A stretch of DNA of 64,000 nt. Origin: Emydura subglobosa. Lineage: Eukaryota; Chordata; Testudines; Chelidae. A model generated the notes under the pieces. It searched no databases, had not been told where the DNA came from, and saw only the letters and a program-made list of their open reading frames with translations. This document shows, piece by piece, positions 1 through 11,198 of the stretch (within the stretch, counting starts at the first letter, position 1; the number at the start of each line of letters is the position of its first letter). The position numbers and the translations under genes are program-made. The stretch is taken from positions 3,716,543-3,780,542 of the forward strand of contig ML680055.1 in the NCBI GenBank assembly GCA_007922225.1, read 5' to 3'.

Positions 1-112
1 AAGCCGCAGCTGGCCCATGCCAGCCAACTCAGGCTTGCGCTGCGGGGCTGTTTCATTGCTACGTAGACAGCCAGGCTCACGCTGAACTCTAGGATGCTGT
101 GGGGTGGGAGGA
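1..112. mobile_element. Remnant of GTCTACAC-type DNA transposon (hAT-like)
   Basis: GC-rich stretch containing gctacgtagacagccaggct, which resembles the TGTAGAC-bearing internal and end sequence of the short hAT-like elements seen intact at 10915 and 12025. It is cut off on the left by the window edge and on the right by the CR1 fragment that begins near 113. Classification is by resemblance only. Confidence 0.35.
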
Positions 113-960
113 TCTCATTAGAGGAAGTTTTGAAACAAATTGATAAATTAAACAGTAAAAAATCACCAGAACCAGATTGTATTTACCCAAGTGTTCTGAA
201 GGAACTCAAATGTGAAATTGCAGAACTACTAACTGTGGTATGCAATGTATCATTTAAATCAGCTTTTGTACCAGATAACTGGAGGGTAGCTAATATGATG
301 CCAATTTTTAAAAATGGCTTCAGAGGTATCCCAGCAATGACAGGCCAGTCAGCCTAACTTCAGTGTCAGGCACATTGGTTGAAACTATCGTAAAGAACAG
401 AATGATCAGACTCATAGATGACCATGATTTGTTGGGAGAAGCGTCAACATTGTTTTTGCAAAGGGAAATCATGCCTCACCAATCTATTAGAATTCTTTTA
501 AGGGGGTCAACAAGCATGTGAACAAGGGTGATCCAGTGGATACAGTGTAATTAGATTTTCAGAAAGCCTTTAACAAGGTCCCTCACCAAAGGCTCTTAAG
601 CAAAGTAAGTATTCATGGGATAAGAGGGAAGGTCTTCTCCTGAATCAGTAACTGGTTAAAAGATGGGAAACAAAGGGTAGGAATAAATGGTTAGTTTTCA
701 GACTGAAGAGAAGTAAATAGTGGTGTCCTCAGGGTCTGTATTGGGACCAGTACTGTTCAACATATTTATAAATGATTGGGAAAAAGGAACAAACAGTTAG
801 GTGGCAAAATTTGCAGAGGATACAAAACTCTCAAGATAGTTAAGTCCCAAGCAGACTGCAAAGAGTTACAAAGAGATCTCACAAAACTGTGTGACTGGAC
901 AACTAAATGGCAGAGGAAATTCTATGTTGACCAATGCAAAGTGTCTTAAATTTTGAGTGC
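113..960 (+). pseudogene. CR1 LINE ORF2 fragment, reverse transcriptase domain, degenerate
   Basis: Non-LTR retrotransposon reverse transcriptase of the CR1 clade, which in a live element copies its own RNA into a nicked target. The first readable block (about 118-340) translates to a CR1-like segment including KSPEPDCIYPSVLKELKCEI, the usual K-S-P-x-P-D-x-I motif. The frame shifts near 338, and further RT blocks follow in other frames: a D-F-Q-K-A-F block near 555-575, a Q-G-S-V-L-G-P block near 735-755 and the catalytic box at 810-821. That box reads FAED rather than FADD, so one catalytic Asp has become Glu. In-frame stops occur, for example near 549 and 797. There is no 5' end and no 3' UTR; homology stops near 960. 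Certainly dead; only the exact ends are unsure. Confidence 0.9.
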
Positions 961-1164
961 TTATTCCAAATATTTAGCTAGAATGTCTGCAAGATTTCCC
1001 GGGGCTGGGGCCAGGCTGTGAGAAATGCCACAAGACTGAGCTCCTCTACTCATGGAGGTTTGGTATTTTCACAGTTGGTCCCAGGTGAAATGTGGGGAGG
1101 TAGGAAGTGGCGGGGGGAAGCGTACCTGAGAATTAAAACACCCAGACAAGAGCACATGCCTCTA

Positions 1165-1245
1165 TCTTCAAAAGTGCCTAACTCCCACTGAAATCTAGGA
1201 TAATTAGGCTCCTAAATAGCCTTTACAGTTCTGGGCCTAAGTGAG
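1165..1245. repeat. Palindromic MITE fragment, GCCTAACTCCCA family
   Basis: Contains gtgcctaactcccactgaaat followed by aattaggctcctaaat, the two arms of a short imperfect palindrome. Related copies occur at 4403, 6958, 31280, 47232, 49950, 51548 and 55905. Confidence 0.5.
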
Positions 1246-3704
1246 CTTCTGCCAAGCTGAGAAAAGGTTTCGGTTCACTTGGAGTTTGAGGTGAAGGGTT
1301 GGCTCAACTATGAGTTTATCTGGGACTGGTTCTCCCATTACACCTCTTGCCTCTGGCAGCACGGTCACACTTTTTTATATTCAGTCTCCATTTACAATTG
1401 GATTATAAAGGGTTAATAACTGATTCCCATGTGTTTTAATGGATAATTAATTGTTATAGACTGCAACGGATCAACAGGTTGCTCAAATCCTTCCTGAAAG
1501 CTCTCCTTTCTCGTAACACCTACAGAAACTTGCCAAGGGTTAGATTGCTCGTGGGCCTAGACCCCTGCTGATCGTGGTGACCAATATTGTCTCATTGTTT
1601 CCTTGTACTCCTCCATCACTTTGTATCCATCTGCTCATCTCTTTTCTTAGATACTAAGCCCTTTGTCTTTTTGTTCTGCGTTTGTACAACGGCCAGCACC
1701 GAGGGTCCTGCCCCAGTGCTGGAGCGTCTAGGCACTATGGTAATTCAGATAAATAAGAATGGCTTATAACAATTTTGTGGATGTGCATGTAATCATCTGT
1801 AACACATACCACTGACATCCACATCTACTCATCACTTGCCAGCATTTCATAAACTCTATGGAAATAAAGCCTGAAATGAAAGCGCATCTGACAGCCTGGT
1901 TTCCGTTTTTACCAGCCACGGGGAACATGGCACTGTCAAAACAAAACAAGAAACTTAAACAAAAACCTAGTTATCACTCAAGCAAAGCTTTTATACCTTC
2001 AGAAGAGATGCCAGCCAGATAGTCTATGATGTCCATAGGAAGCTGCTATGTTGTTATCAATATTATATGGCAGGCCTCCAAGTACCACGTTGATGGGTAG
2101 CAGTATAAAACCCTAAGATAGGCAGATAAAGAGTGGTTCTGGCACTAGGACCTGTTTGGAGATCAGTGCTGTTCTGACTCACCCATTCAACCAGACCAGC
2201 AAACTCAATATGTGTGAAAGCAGAGACCCTGTTTATCCCCAGCTTTGTGAGTCTTTTCCAGCTGCGCAAAGTGAGTGTAAAATGGTGTGCATGAAGGGGA
2301 CACAAGCTGTAGGGTAACGGACAGTTGGCCCTGATCTCTCTTTGGTGTAGAAGTCGGATTACTGCAGGAAAAGCTCTGGAACAACTGGCTAAGAAGGTAA
2401 CTGGAGGTGGAGATCTCTCTTGCGCTGCTTGGAAGCACAGCTGTGTCTTAGGGTTTTGTCTGGAGTTATGCAGTTGAATACAAACCAGCTTCAGCCACAG
2501 ATGGAGCTGGGGACCACTCCTGCCAAAGGTCGAAGCACCTCTCTGCCATGTGTGAAGGTCCTCACATCCCCCTGACTTTAATGGTCATTGACTTGGAGTC
2601 TGGCAAGATCAAGCATTTGAAGAAGGCCCCACTGGTTTCCAGGCAGGAATAAACTGGCTGTAACCATTGCCACAGCCCTGCTGCAATAACCTGCCACCAA
2701 TTATACTACTGTGTTAGTATCTGTACATATCTGGCTGGTGCTGCAGGGGTAAAATATCCAATCACGTTGCTATTGCTTCCCATGTGAGTAGGATGTAGCA
2801 GGTCTAGATAACATTCTGTACCATCAAAACAGACTTCTTGCAATCCAGAACTGTGGCAGCCCCTGGGCAAATTGTCCTGTCAACAGGACAGGTCATATTT
2901 TATCACTTGTGAATGATGCGTCTATCTGAATCTTTCACTGTTGGTTTATCAATTAACGATACAAAGCAGCAGTGCTTTATTTCTCTAGATCCCAAGGTGA
3001 GGTACGTGCGAATAATTTATACAAATTACCTTATATTTCCCAGCCACCCCATGTTTGTCTCAAGCCCTTTGTGCCTCCATCAGGGTGACAAGCCAGGCAT
3101 TGTACTTTGTGGTTTACCAGATGAAAGGCATGTCAGCCCTAACCTAGCGCACTTTAAGGATTGTACTGAATTAATTTACCCCAGGCAGGCTCTGTGCTGT
3201 GCAAAGTCTGTCTGGAATGCAAAGTAGCCCTGAGTTTCAGTGGTGTATTAAGGGGTCTGGGAGAAAAGAGACCGATCAATAGCATTTCCTTTTAAATCAG
3301 ATTGCAAAAACACTACAAGACTGATCATTAGCTGGCGCGGTCGGGGGTAGAATACCAGCAGGCCACGTTGCGAGGGTTGCTGGTCCACAGCACAGTTCTG
3401 CAAAGCGAGAAATAGCAAATCGAGGCTTTTGAATGGAGAGAGATGCTGAGATCAGCGCTTTTATCTTGGTGTGTTTTTTTGAACGCAAGCCGATCGTTTT
3501 CCAGTCAGAGGCGTTTTGCAAACAGCCGTACGAGTTATAAATAGTGCTAAACTCTAAGCCAGTTTCCTTTTGGGACTGAAAAGGGGAGATACAAACTCAT
3601 CAGGTATCTGGGGTTTATATCCTAGGAATAATTTGCAGTTATCATGCACTTTTGGATGCTTCACCTGAGATTACTGCTAATAGTCCTCTAAGCAGATTTC
3701 AAAT

Positions 3705-3785
3705 AGCGACCCCGCTGTCCCCCCTCCCCCCAAAAATTGTTTCCTTTCCTCCCAGCATGCAGAAATCCCCCTCCCCCCATGTCAC
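3705..3785. repeat. Pyrimidine-rich low-complexity tract
   Basis: Two C-rich clusters (near 3717-3731 and 3767-3778) separated by T/C-rich sequence. The minus strand is correspondingly G-rich. No gene overlaps it. Confidence 0.7.
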
Positions 3786-4402
3786 ATTGGTCTGAAGTAC
3801 ATGAAAAGCACTTGTCAGTCCTGTATAAATGACATCTTTAAGGGCCTATATCATGCAAACGTTCCAGACTAGAAGCAAGTGCTTTATACCAGTAGGGACC
3901 AGATGTGCATCGCCATGGTCCAATGGTATGAGGAATCTCTGCATTGCACCTGCAGAAAGTGAGATGTCGGACTTCAACATCGCATTGTAATGTGACAGCT
4001 ACTTGAGATCACTTTTTAATCCTAACATTTATTACTTTCTAATTTGTCTCTCCTTTCCAGATCTGTAGAGTTGGACTCATCTCTTGGAAGCGTAGGGTGC
4101 TTAGCTTCACAGGAAGAGGAAAAGAGTCCAGAACATTTTATAAACTCTCTAAAACATGGCTGTAAAATATGGAGCATAGACAAAAAGCATAACCGGGGGA
4201 AAGGTGGGAAGGGCTTGCTGTCACTCACTGGGAAATGACCTGCACAATTATTTGTGACTTCACTACTCATGTCACAAGTACTGAAGAGATCCGAAACGCA
4301 GGTTACTAAAATCTTTGCATCCCATCGTCTTGCATGCGTGTTTGCATGTGTGTATGCCCCAGCACATATACACTAGAGTCTGGGGAGTACGTCTAAACAT
4401 TT

Positions 4403-4465
4403 TGGCTCAGATTTTCAATGGTATTTGGGTGCCTAACTCCCATTGATTTCACATGTGCTTAGGGA
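4403..4465. repeat. Palindromic MITE fragment, GCCTAACTCCCA family
   Basis: Reads ggctcagattttcaatggta then gtgcctaactcccattgatt, half of the palindromic element seen more completely at 31280-31399. Confidence 0.6.
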
Positions 4466-4489
4466 GGGTTTCTCACATTTTCCTGGGCA

Positions 4490-4580
4490 GCATACAGTGC
4501 CGGTCACTTCAGAGCCAGGATACTGGGCTGAGTGGACCTTGGGTCTGATCCAGTCTGCAATGTCTATGTTTTTATGTAAA
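4490..4580 (+). mobile_element. L3/CR1-like LINE 3' end fragment
   Basis: Contains ccaggatactgggctgagtg and ggtctgatccagtctgcaat, matching the recurrent L3-type tail (gatactgggctagatggacc...ggtctgacccagtatgg). The same tail occurs at 6545 and, longer, at 57795. No ORF is preserved. Confidence 0.6.
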
Positions 4581-4936
4581 ATCCCCGGGCCCTTTAGAAA
4601 ATGTTGTCCTTATTCCTTGTAAATCCATCCATCAGTGAATGTCTTTGTTTAGGAAAATGTTGCTTCGTGCCTCAGGTCATGTGCAATTGCTCAGAGCCAC
4701 AATTAGTTATTGAAATATTTAGCCTGACTTTAGCATCTGCCTGGCCTCTCCTTGCATTATGACAGAAATTCATCTCTGCATTGCCCTCAGGCAAACGGGT
4801 CACTAATGAGTCAATAGAGATGCTTCTGATCTTAATTAAGGGACAGTTTAGATTGCTCCTTTTGTTTTTTCCTGCATGAAAGCAGAGAAGGACCACTTGA
4901 TACAATAGCATCATTTTTGTTGCTGCTTTAGCTAGA

Positions 4937-5230
4937 CTGTCACAGAATCATAGACATGTCGGGTTGGAAGGGCCCTCGAAAAATCATCAAGTCCAGCCCC
5001 CTCTGCTGAGGCAGGGCCAAGTAAACTTAGGCCATCCCCAGCAAGCGTTTGTCCAACCTGTTCTTAAAAACCTCCAGTGGTGCGGATTCTGCAGCGTCCC
5101 TTAGTAACCTGTTCCAGTACTGAACTGGCCTTCTAGTTAGAAAGTTTTTCCTAATATTTAACCAAGATCTCCCTTGTTACAGATTAAGGCCATTACTTCT
5201 TGTCCCGCTTACAATGGACGTGGAGTAATG
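4937..5230 (-). mobile_element. CR1 LINE 3' end
   Basis: On the minus strand this is the CR1 3' UTR, ending in the tail seen here as tcacagaatcatagacatg at 4940. The block ggttggaagggccctcgaaa and the phrases around gtccaacctgttcttaaaaa and cctccagtggtgcggattct are characteristic of CR1. Similarity fades near 5230. It is a 5'-truncated copy, as is usual for CR1. Confidence 0.88.
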
Positions 5231-5404
5231 GGTTTAATCAGCGAGGAAAGTCGTTCCATTTTACAACCTTTGCCTCACACAGGCTGGAGTGCACGTATCA
5301 AGCTGTGCTGTTCATTACAGCCACAAGCTGAAAAGATTCATATGCACCATAATGATATTGTTCTGTGAACTCCAGCATTCACTAAAGAGGGGAGCTACAT
5401 CAAG

Positions 5405-5580
5405 CACGGAGGCAGTGTGGCCTAGTGGATAGGGTGCTCAGCTGGGATTCTGGAGATCTAAGCTCTGTTCTAGGCTTTACCACTTTTGTGACCTTTGGCC
5501 AATCATTTCCCAGCTCTGTACCTCAGTTTCCCCATCTGTAAAATGGGCATGATGATGATCACGTGAATGTCACAAAACCT
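5405..5580 (+). mobile_element. MIR-type (CORE) SINE
   Basis: tRNA-derived SINE. The tRNA-like head has an A-box region at gtggcctagtggatagggtg and a degraded B-box region near 5463. The core and tail follow: cctcagtttccccatctgta, then aaatgggc. The inverted repeat at 5585 starts right after it. Confidence 0.88.
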
Positions 5581-5584
5581 GGCC

Positions 5585-6320
5585 ACTATAATCAGGTTGG
5601 TTGGTCAATCCCATTGGAAGAAAGTCAATTAATGAGTTATTTTAAATGTGCTGGGGAGAGTTAAAATGAACAGGACCATCCAATATGGCTACTAATGGCC
5701 ATATCAAGGGCACAGTTTAGCTAGGTACTGAAGCAAATGATGTAGCTATAGACTGAATGGCTGCCCAGACAGAGCTCAACACAACTCCCAAGGGAAACTC
5801 TGCTCAAAATCAACATAATTAATGGACAGGAAATAGCATGATGCTTATTAAAAGCTGATATAAAAGGTTCTGTACCTGAAACAGAGAAGGCCAGAGAAAT
5901 TGAGGCCAGGATTCCAATAAGGACTCTAAAGAAGTATTACTTCAAACAATTCATTCCCTTCTGCTGTGAAAAAGTCAGTGTTATAATTGTGCAACTAAAT
6001 TTCCTTGCAGGGAATTAAAAAACTCTTAGAAACTCTTATCTTCTGTTCTTTATTTTTTAACTTGTAGAACAAAATAAAAATCTGCTACTGTTCGAGCTAT
6101 TCTTTGTTTTATAGTTTCCTATCATAGTCAAAAGCAGCTATGCAGTTGCTCATTCTCTAGATACATCGCTTGCTTCCATGCCTAGTTAAACTCTGTCCTT
6201 CATAATGTTAGTAGCTCTATTAGACTGTCCATTCATTTTAACTCTCCACAGTCCAGATTAGAAACCGATTAATTGGCTTTCTTCCAATGCAATCTGCCAA
6301 ATATCCTAATTAGCAATGAA
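5585..6320. repeat. Large imperfect inverted repeat (~730 bp)
   Basis: Left arm 5590-5780 pairs with the reverse complement of right arm 6125-6320. Best matching blocks are cattggaagaaagtcaatta (5612-5631) against cattggaagaaagccaatta (minus strand, about 6270-6289), and ggagagttaaaatgaa (5655-5670) against the same 16 bases on the minus strand near 6230-6245. Further matches run through tgaagcaaatgatgta (minus: ggaagcaagcgatgta). Arms look about 75 percent identical with small gaps. The loop (5790-6110) is AT-rich, with no ORF. It could be an old foldback DNA element or an inverted duplication. Confidence 0.75.
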
Positions 6321-6544
6321 ATTGCTATCTCATGAGTTCTCACTCTCACTCAGTTGCTCTAGGTAATGTTAGATAAGGTTATGCAGATCAGAATAAAAAA
6401 AAATAGCAACAGAACAAAAATATTTAATGATTACATGATACAAATAGGCAGCTGGGAAATGTCAGAGGGTTCAGAATTTTGAAAGGACAGCTTAAATGTG
6501 GCGAGACCAATATCCCACATCTGCCCACTGCCTTATACCTACCT

Positions 6545-6640
6545 GTGAAACATTCGGTACTGGATACCAGCACAGATGGAATAATGGACGAGATGGACCT
6601 CAGGTCTGAGCCAATCTGGCAATCCCCATGATCCTAACTG
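6545..6640 (+). mobile_element. L3/CR1-like LINE 3' end fragment
   Basis: Contains gagatggacctcaggtctga and ccaatctggcaatccccatg, a diverged version of the L3-type tail at 57795-58050. Confidence 0.55.
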
Positions 6641-6869
6641 AGGTAAAGAATTGAAAACAGTCCTCAGAGATGTGAGATGTGAACACCCAGGAGGGAGAGG
6701 AATTATTTTGCACGGGGCCAGAGGCTATGAGGAGGAGTAATGTGGTAAAATTAAGAAAAGGAAAAACTGATCTGTTGTAATGGAACCCCCTTTTAAGGCA
6801 GCTGAGGTAAACCCATTTGCTTTCTTTCTTAGGTACGGCTACGGCCTCTGTTCCAGTAATATCTGAGCT

Positions 6870-7125
6870 CCTTGTAATCGTTCATGCTTTTACCCTCACA
6901 ACACCCCTGTAAGGCAGAGCCATGATCCCCTTTTCACACATGGAGAAGGGAATCACAGGCATTTTGGCTCCTAGCTTCCACTGAAATCGTATTCAATTTC
7001 CATTGACAACAATGGGCGTTAGGGACCAGTCCAAGATCTCATAGGAAAGGAAGCTTGTGGCAAAGTTGGGAATTGAACTCAGGTCTCGGGGTGGGAGGTC
7101 TAACAACTAGACTTTCCTTTCTCTG
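6870..7125 (-). mobile_element. MIR SINE interrupted by a MITE
   Basis: On the minus strand the SINE reads from the tRNA-like head (gaactcaggtctcgggg on plus near 7078-7094) to the tail (ctcacaacacccctgtaagg on plus near 6896-6915). Between tcacagg (near 6960) and agtccaagatctc (near 7029) lies a GCCTAACTCCCA-family MITE remnant, cattttggctcctagcttcc onward. The insertion replaces the part of MIR that normally reads gaggttaagtgac. Confidence 0.7.
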
Positions 7126-7683
7126 TGTCAGTCATGTAAAATAGGAGTGGACCAAGCAGTAAGGTACACACACTAGCAAGCAATCCTACACTGGCAACCA
7201 AGGGTTGGATAATATAACATGTCTTTTCTTTCTCCAACTCCTCTGAGACTAGGAGATAGATGCCAGGAATTCGAGCATTCAGGATGCAGTGGCATCTCTG
7301 TAGCAGCTTGGCTGAACCTCCTGGGGCCCTGTGCAGAGAGTCTGTTAAGGGTAGATGCCATGTGGCCTAGCTTAAGAGAGGTAGGGGCCCCATGATCCTT
7401 CAAAATGTATGAGGGGCCTTGAGAAACCACACTGGACCAGTAAGAGGTGAGAGGAGTTCAACGTTCCTGCAATATGGCTTCTTGAAAGAGCAGCAAGTCC
7501 AGTGTAGGGACCAGTGCTCATAGTTGGGGTTAGGCCTGAGTACCGTTGATTGAACAAATGTGTAAGTTAGCATTACTAAGAAATGCTGGAAGCCCTTTCT
7601 GCTTATTAGAGTAAAGTCACTGACTCAGACGCTGCCCCCAGATTTCTAGAAATCTTTCTGTGTCTGTGCCAGACTGCCAGAAA
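7126..7683. other. Unassigned sequence
   Basis: No recognisable repeat or exon. The open frames on the minus strand (7173-7557) show no known domain. Confidence 0.4.
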
Positions 7684-7745
7684 GATGCAGCTATAGTAGT
7701 AAAGCTGGGAGAGGAAATAGACTAGATAAAAAAAGTTTGATGTAA
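7684..7745 (+). repeat. Copy 1 of a ~60 bp dispersed direct repeat
   Basis: Positions 7700-7745 match 9555-9600 at 42 of 46 bases and in the same orientation; both are preceded about 16 bases upstream by gatgcag. The repeat is not part of the CR1 copy that begins near 7815. Confidence 0.8.
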
Positions 7746-7814
7746 ATTTTGTGAACAGTGAAGCTTACTGGGAGAAGAACAGCTAGGGAAGAAAGTTACT
7801 AGGAAATCATTTTG

Positions 7815-8661
7815 AGAGCTGTATTTCCAGAGTGACCTAGACAAATTGGAAGATTGGGTCAATAGAAATCTGATGAGGTTCAACAAGGACAAGTGTGGAG
7901 TCCTGTACTTAGGATGGACGAATCCCATGCACTGCTACAGACTGGGGACCGACTGGCAAAGCAATCTGGCAATTCTGCAGAAAAGGACCAGGGGGATACA
8001 GTGGATGAGAAGCTGGACTTGAGTCAACAGTGTGCCCTTATTGCCAAGAAGGCCAACAACAAATTGAGTTGAATTAGTAGGAGCATTGCCAACAGATTGA
8101 GGAAAGTGATTATTCTCCTCTATATGGCTCTGGTGAGGCCACATTTGGAGTATTGTGTCCAGTTTTGGGCCTCCCGCTATAGGAAGGATGTGGACAAATT
8201 GCAGAGAGTCCAGCAGAGGGCAACAAAAATTATTGGGGGCTGGAGCACATGATTTATGAGGAGAGGTTGAGGGAACTGGCCTTATTTAGTTTGCAGAAGA
8301 GAAGAATGAGGGGGGATTTGATAGCAGCCTTTAACTACCTGAAAGGGGGTTCCAAAGAGGATGGAGCTAGGCTGTTCTCAGTGGTGGCAGATGACAGAAC
8401 TAGAAGCAATGGTCTCAAGTTGCAGTGGGAGAGTTCTAGGTTGGACATTAGAAAGAACTTTTTCATTAGGATGGTGGTGAAGCACTGGAATGGGTTATCT
8501 AGGGAGGTGGTGGAATCTCCATCCTTAAAGGTTTATAAGGCCCAGCTTAACATTGCCCCGGCTGGGATGATTTAGTTGGGGTCGGTACTTGAACAGGGGG
8601 TTGGATTAGATGACTAAGGTGCCTGCCAACCCTAATTTTCTATGATTCTATGATTCCTTGA
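7815..8661 (+). mobile_element. CR1 LINE 3' portion: ORF2 C-terminus, 3' UTR and octamer tail
   Basis: 5'-truncated CR1. The ORF2 C-terminal region runs to about 8575. It shows the C-R-P-H-L-E-Y-C-like block near 8130-8165 (ggtgaggccacatttggagt) and an open frame at 8249-8575 that begins within [13 protein letters not shown] and contains [17 protein letters not shown], typical of CR1 C-termini. A 3' UTR follows, and the copy ends with tctatgattctatgattcc (8639-8657), the CR1 octamer repeat. Upstream frames are broken. Clear tail and moderate divergence suggest it is younger than the RT fragment at 113. Confidence 0.93.
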
Positions 8662-10689
8662 AACGAAGCTAAGTGACAGTTTCTACCTTTAACAGGCTCT
8701 GAGATAAAGGGCTTAAATTGAAGAGAATGACTTCTTCTTAACGTTTCTATAAAACCTTAAGAGAATCATATTCCTTAACTTGTTTATTATAATTTGATTT
8801 AATTACTAACTGCAGTACTTGGTGAGCTGGATATATTGAACCATTCATTATATTTCAGTTGTAATCTCAATTTGACCATTGCATTATACCATTGCAAATT
8901 AGGTTAGGAAAGCTATAAATTAATTTAGCTAGCTATTTTCATTTAATCTTATATTTGTTCTATAACAACTTGCTTAATCTTTTAACACATTTATAAAATA
9001 TGCATTGAATTAGTTTATTTCTCAAAACTTCAGGCGAAGTAACCTATGTGGGAGAAAAAAGTGAAATAATTGAAAGTCATTCCTGCACCCATTCTGTATT
9101 TAATTACTTAAAGTAACACCCTATTATTTCTATGCAGGATAAAGTGATAACACCTTAAATGTTGACTAATCTGCAGGGTTGCACAACTCCTTCCCTTAGT
9201 TGTAGGTGTTTGCATTTAACATTTAGAAGGAGTGATATATCTGAGATCTCATCTTAATTACACAAAACTTCATTCTTCCCTATAGACATACAAAACACTG
9301 CACACCTAGACCTTGTGCTTGAATCATCCCTGCATATTTGCTGAGCTTTCTAAGAGGGTAATTAAAGATTTTTTTGTATTATATTGTGTGTTTCTTTAGC
9401 AGTTGGAGACAGAAGAAATTTCCTTGTGACCATGCAGAGTCTGTCACTGTAAAGGCAAACATATTGTGTAGATATTAAGGTATGGGTAAGAAGTGTCCCA
9501 GAACTTGACTTTTCCTTGCTAATTAGGCTTAGCATTGAGATGCAGATTTTGGGTTAAAGCTGGGAGGGGGAATAGACTAGCTAAACAAAGTTTGATGTAA
9601 GAGTCGCACTTGCCTAGCCTTAATCCTTTTCAAAGGCTTTAATGGGGCTTGGATTTCGCTCTTTGGTTTCTCCAAAGTGACACATTTTTAAACACACTCA
9701 TTCTCATCTCCATGACACTGGGCTCCATACCAATGTGACTCTGTAGGCACTAGTAGGGTCACTCCCGATTTGCACCATCAGGATTAAGCCATGTTGTTTA
9801 AATGGAAACTAAGCCCGGGAATATTTTGCCTAATAGTTTCATGTCAAAGAACAATCCAGATGGCCTCCAAGAGGCATTCTGTGGCCCTGGGAGATGGGAA
9901 TTTTTGCCTGTGTTCATAGCTTTTTAATTGCTGCTTTGGAAGAGGTCACTAGTATGTTGTGAGACTTTCAGTGACTACCTTAATTAAGAAGGAATTGATG
10001 TACAATCTATGCATTTGCTGTCTGATTACTACAGAAATAAATTAATCATGGAAACACACTGAGCAATCAATTCTCTGTCATTGTGAGACCACCACATTTT
10101 AATTAAGTCTGAATAGCTTTTAGGATTGTGAATTGTGGATTGACAGAGGGACAGAAAAGTCCACGGAGTGTTTTAATAGATGCTTGCAATTCTCTAGATA
10201 TTGGACAAAAACTAAGAGAAAGAGATCCTTTTGAAAAACCCATTGTCTTCAAGGCTAGAGGTTGCTTAGTTTCATTTCCATTATAGATTTTTGCTTCCAA
10301 GAGTTAATTGGTCCCAAATCCTTCCAGACACAAATACAAGCAAGAATGTTTATTCTGCACATTGGGCCTGATTCTTATTATTAACGAATGAACCTACTGT
10401 GATGGTGAAACTAATGTCTGGGTCCAGATTCCAAATATGGTGATCAATTAGACCCTGTGTATGTGGGCAAGACCTCCAGCCAGACACCTAGGAAAGAATT
10501 CTATGTAATAACTCGGAGTCTTCACCACTGGGTGCCCCATCTCCAGCCACTGGGGATTTTTGCTGTTAGCAGTCGCAGATTGGCTACATGCCATTGTAGG
10601 CAGTCTCCTCATACCATCCCCTTCATAAACTTGTTTGGCTATCCCCTGTCAACAGCAGTTCTCCACCTAAAAAAAATATTCCATTAGTA
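8662..10689. other. AT-rich single-copy-looking stretch
   Basis: About 2 kb with no recognised element except the direct-repeat copy at 9538-9600. It is rich in TAATTA/TTAATTAA motifs (for example 9980-9990, 10038-10047, 10100-10106), the kind of sequence often found in conserved enhancers, but that function is not shown here. No exon-like frames. Confidence 0.5.
9538..9600 (+). repeat. Copy 2 of a ~60 bp dispersed direct repeat
   Basis: Second copy of the unit at 7684-7745, 91 percent identical over 46 bases (taaagctgggag...gtttgatgtaa). Confidence 0.8.
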
Positions 10690-10800
10690 AGATATAGCCC
10701 CCAGTTATGCAAAGATTTATGTACATGCTTAATTTTACGCAAGTAGATATGTTGACTTCAATGGGTAAAATTAGGCATGAATTTTGCAAGATCAGGGTCA
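10690..10800. repeat. Palindromic MITE, TGCAAGATCAGGG end type
   Basis: Imperfect palindrome centred on gttgacttcaatgggtaaaa (10751-10770), with arms ttatgcaaagatttatgtac (left) and aattttgcaagatcagggtc (right). Short non-autonomous DNA element; no ORF of its own. Confidence 0.6.
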
Positions 10801-10914
10801 AAGACAGCAAACCAGTTTTACTGGCAATATGCACGGCTTCTAAGAAAAACAGTGCATCACAACTAACAATAAGCATTTCTCCAAGATCTAACTGATCAAA
10901 CTGTTCATACACTG
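10801..10914. other. Spacer between MITE and hAT-like element
   Basis: Unassigned 114 bp; nothing recognised. Confidence 0.4.
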
Positions 10915-11198
10915 AGGCTTTGCCTACACTACAGAGCTTACAGCGGCACAGTCGCACTGCTGTAAAGTCTCCAGTGTAGTCATTCTATGCCAAAGGGACA
11001 GAGCTCTCCCGCCAGCATAATTAAACCACCCCAAGTGAAATGCCGTAGCTATATCAGCAGTAGAGCATCTCCCACTGACACAACGCTGTCCACACCGGCG
11101 CTTTTGCCAGTGAAACTTATATCGGTCCGGAGGGTGTTTTTTCACACCCCTGACTGTCAAAAGTTTTACCGACAAAAGTGCTAGTGTAGACAAAGTCT
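10915..11198. mobile_element. Non-autonomous hAT-like DNA transposon
   Basis: Terminal inverted repeats: left aggctttgcctacact (10915-10930); right, read on minus, agactttgtctacact (11183-11198), with 13 of 16 matching. The interior is typical for this reptile family (aaacttatatcggtccggag; acaaaagtgctagtgtagac). There is no transposase ORF, so it moved using another element's enzyme. A target duplication could not be read with confidence. Confidence 0.75.

Larger units (their letters stand above)
961..4400. other. Stretch without a gene; mostly unassigned
   Basis: No exon-like frame with recognisable domains. Visible pieces are a MITE-like segment (1165-1245), an AT-rich segment with ttaataactgatt (1365-1470) that shares this 13-mer with 33121-33140, and a pyrimidine-rich tract at 3709-3780. 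The short ORFs around 1587, 2063, 2913 and 3297 have no recognisable similarity and no codon bias that I can see. Confidence 0.5.

Noticed and set aside
5410..5480. Functional tRNA gene
   Set aside because: The tRNA-like head belongs to a MIR SINE: no cloverleaf, no anticodon arm, and core and tail sequence follow.
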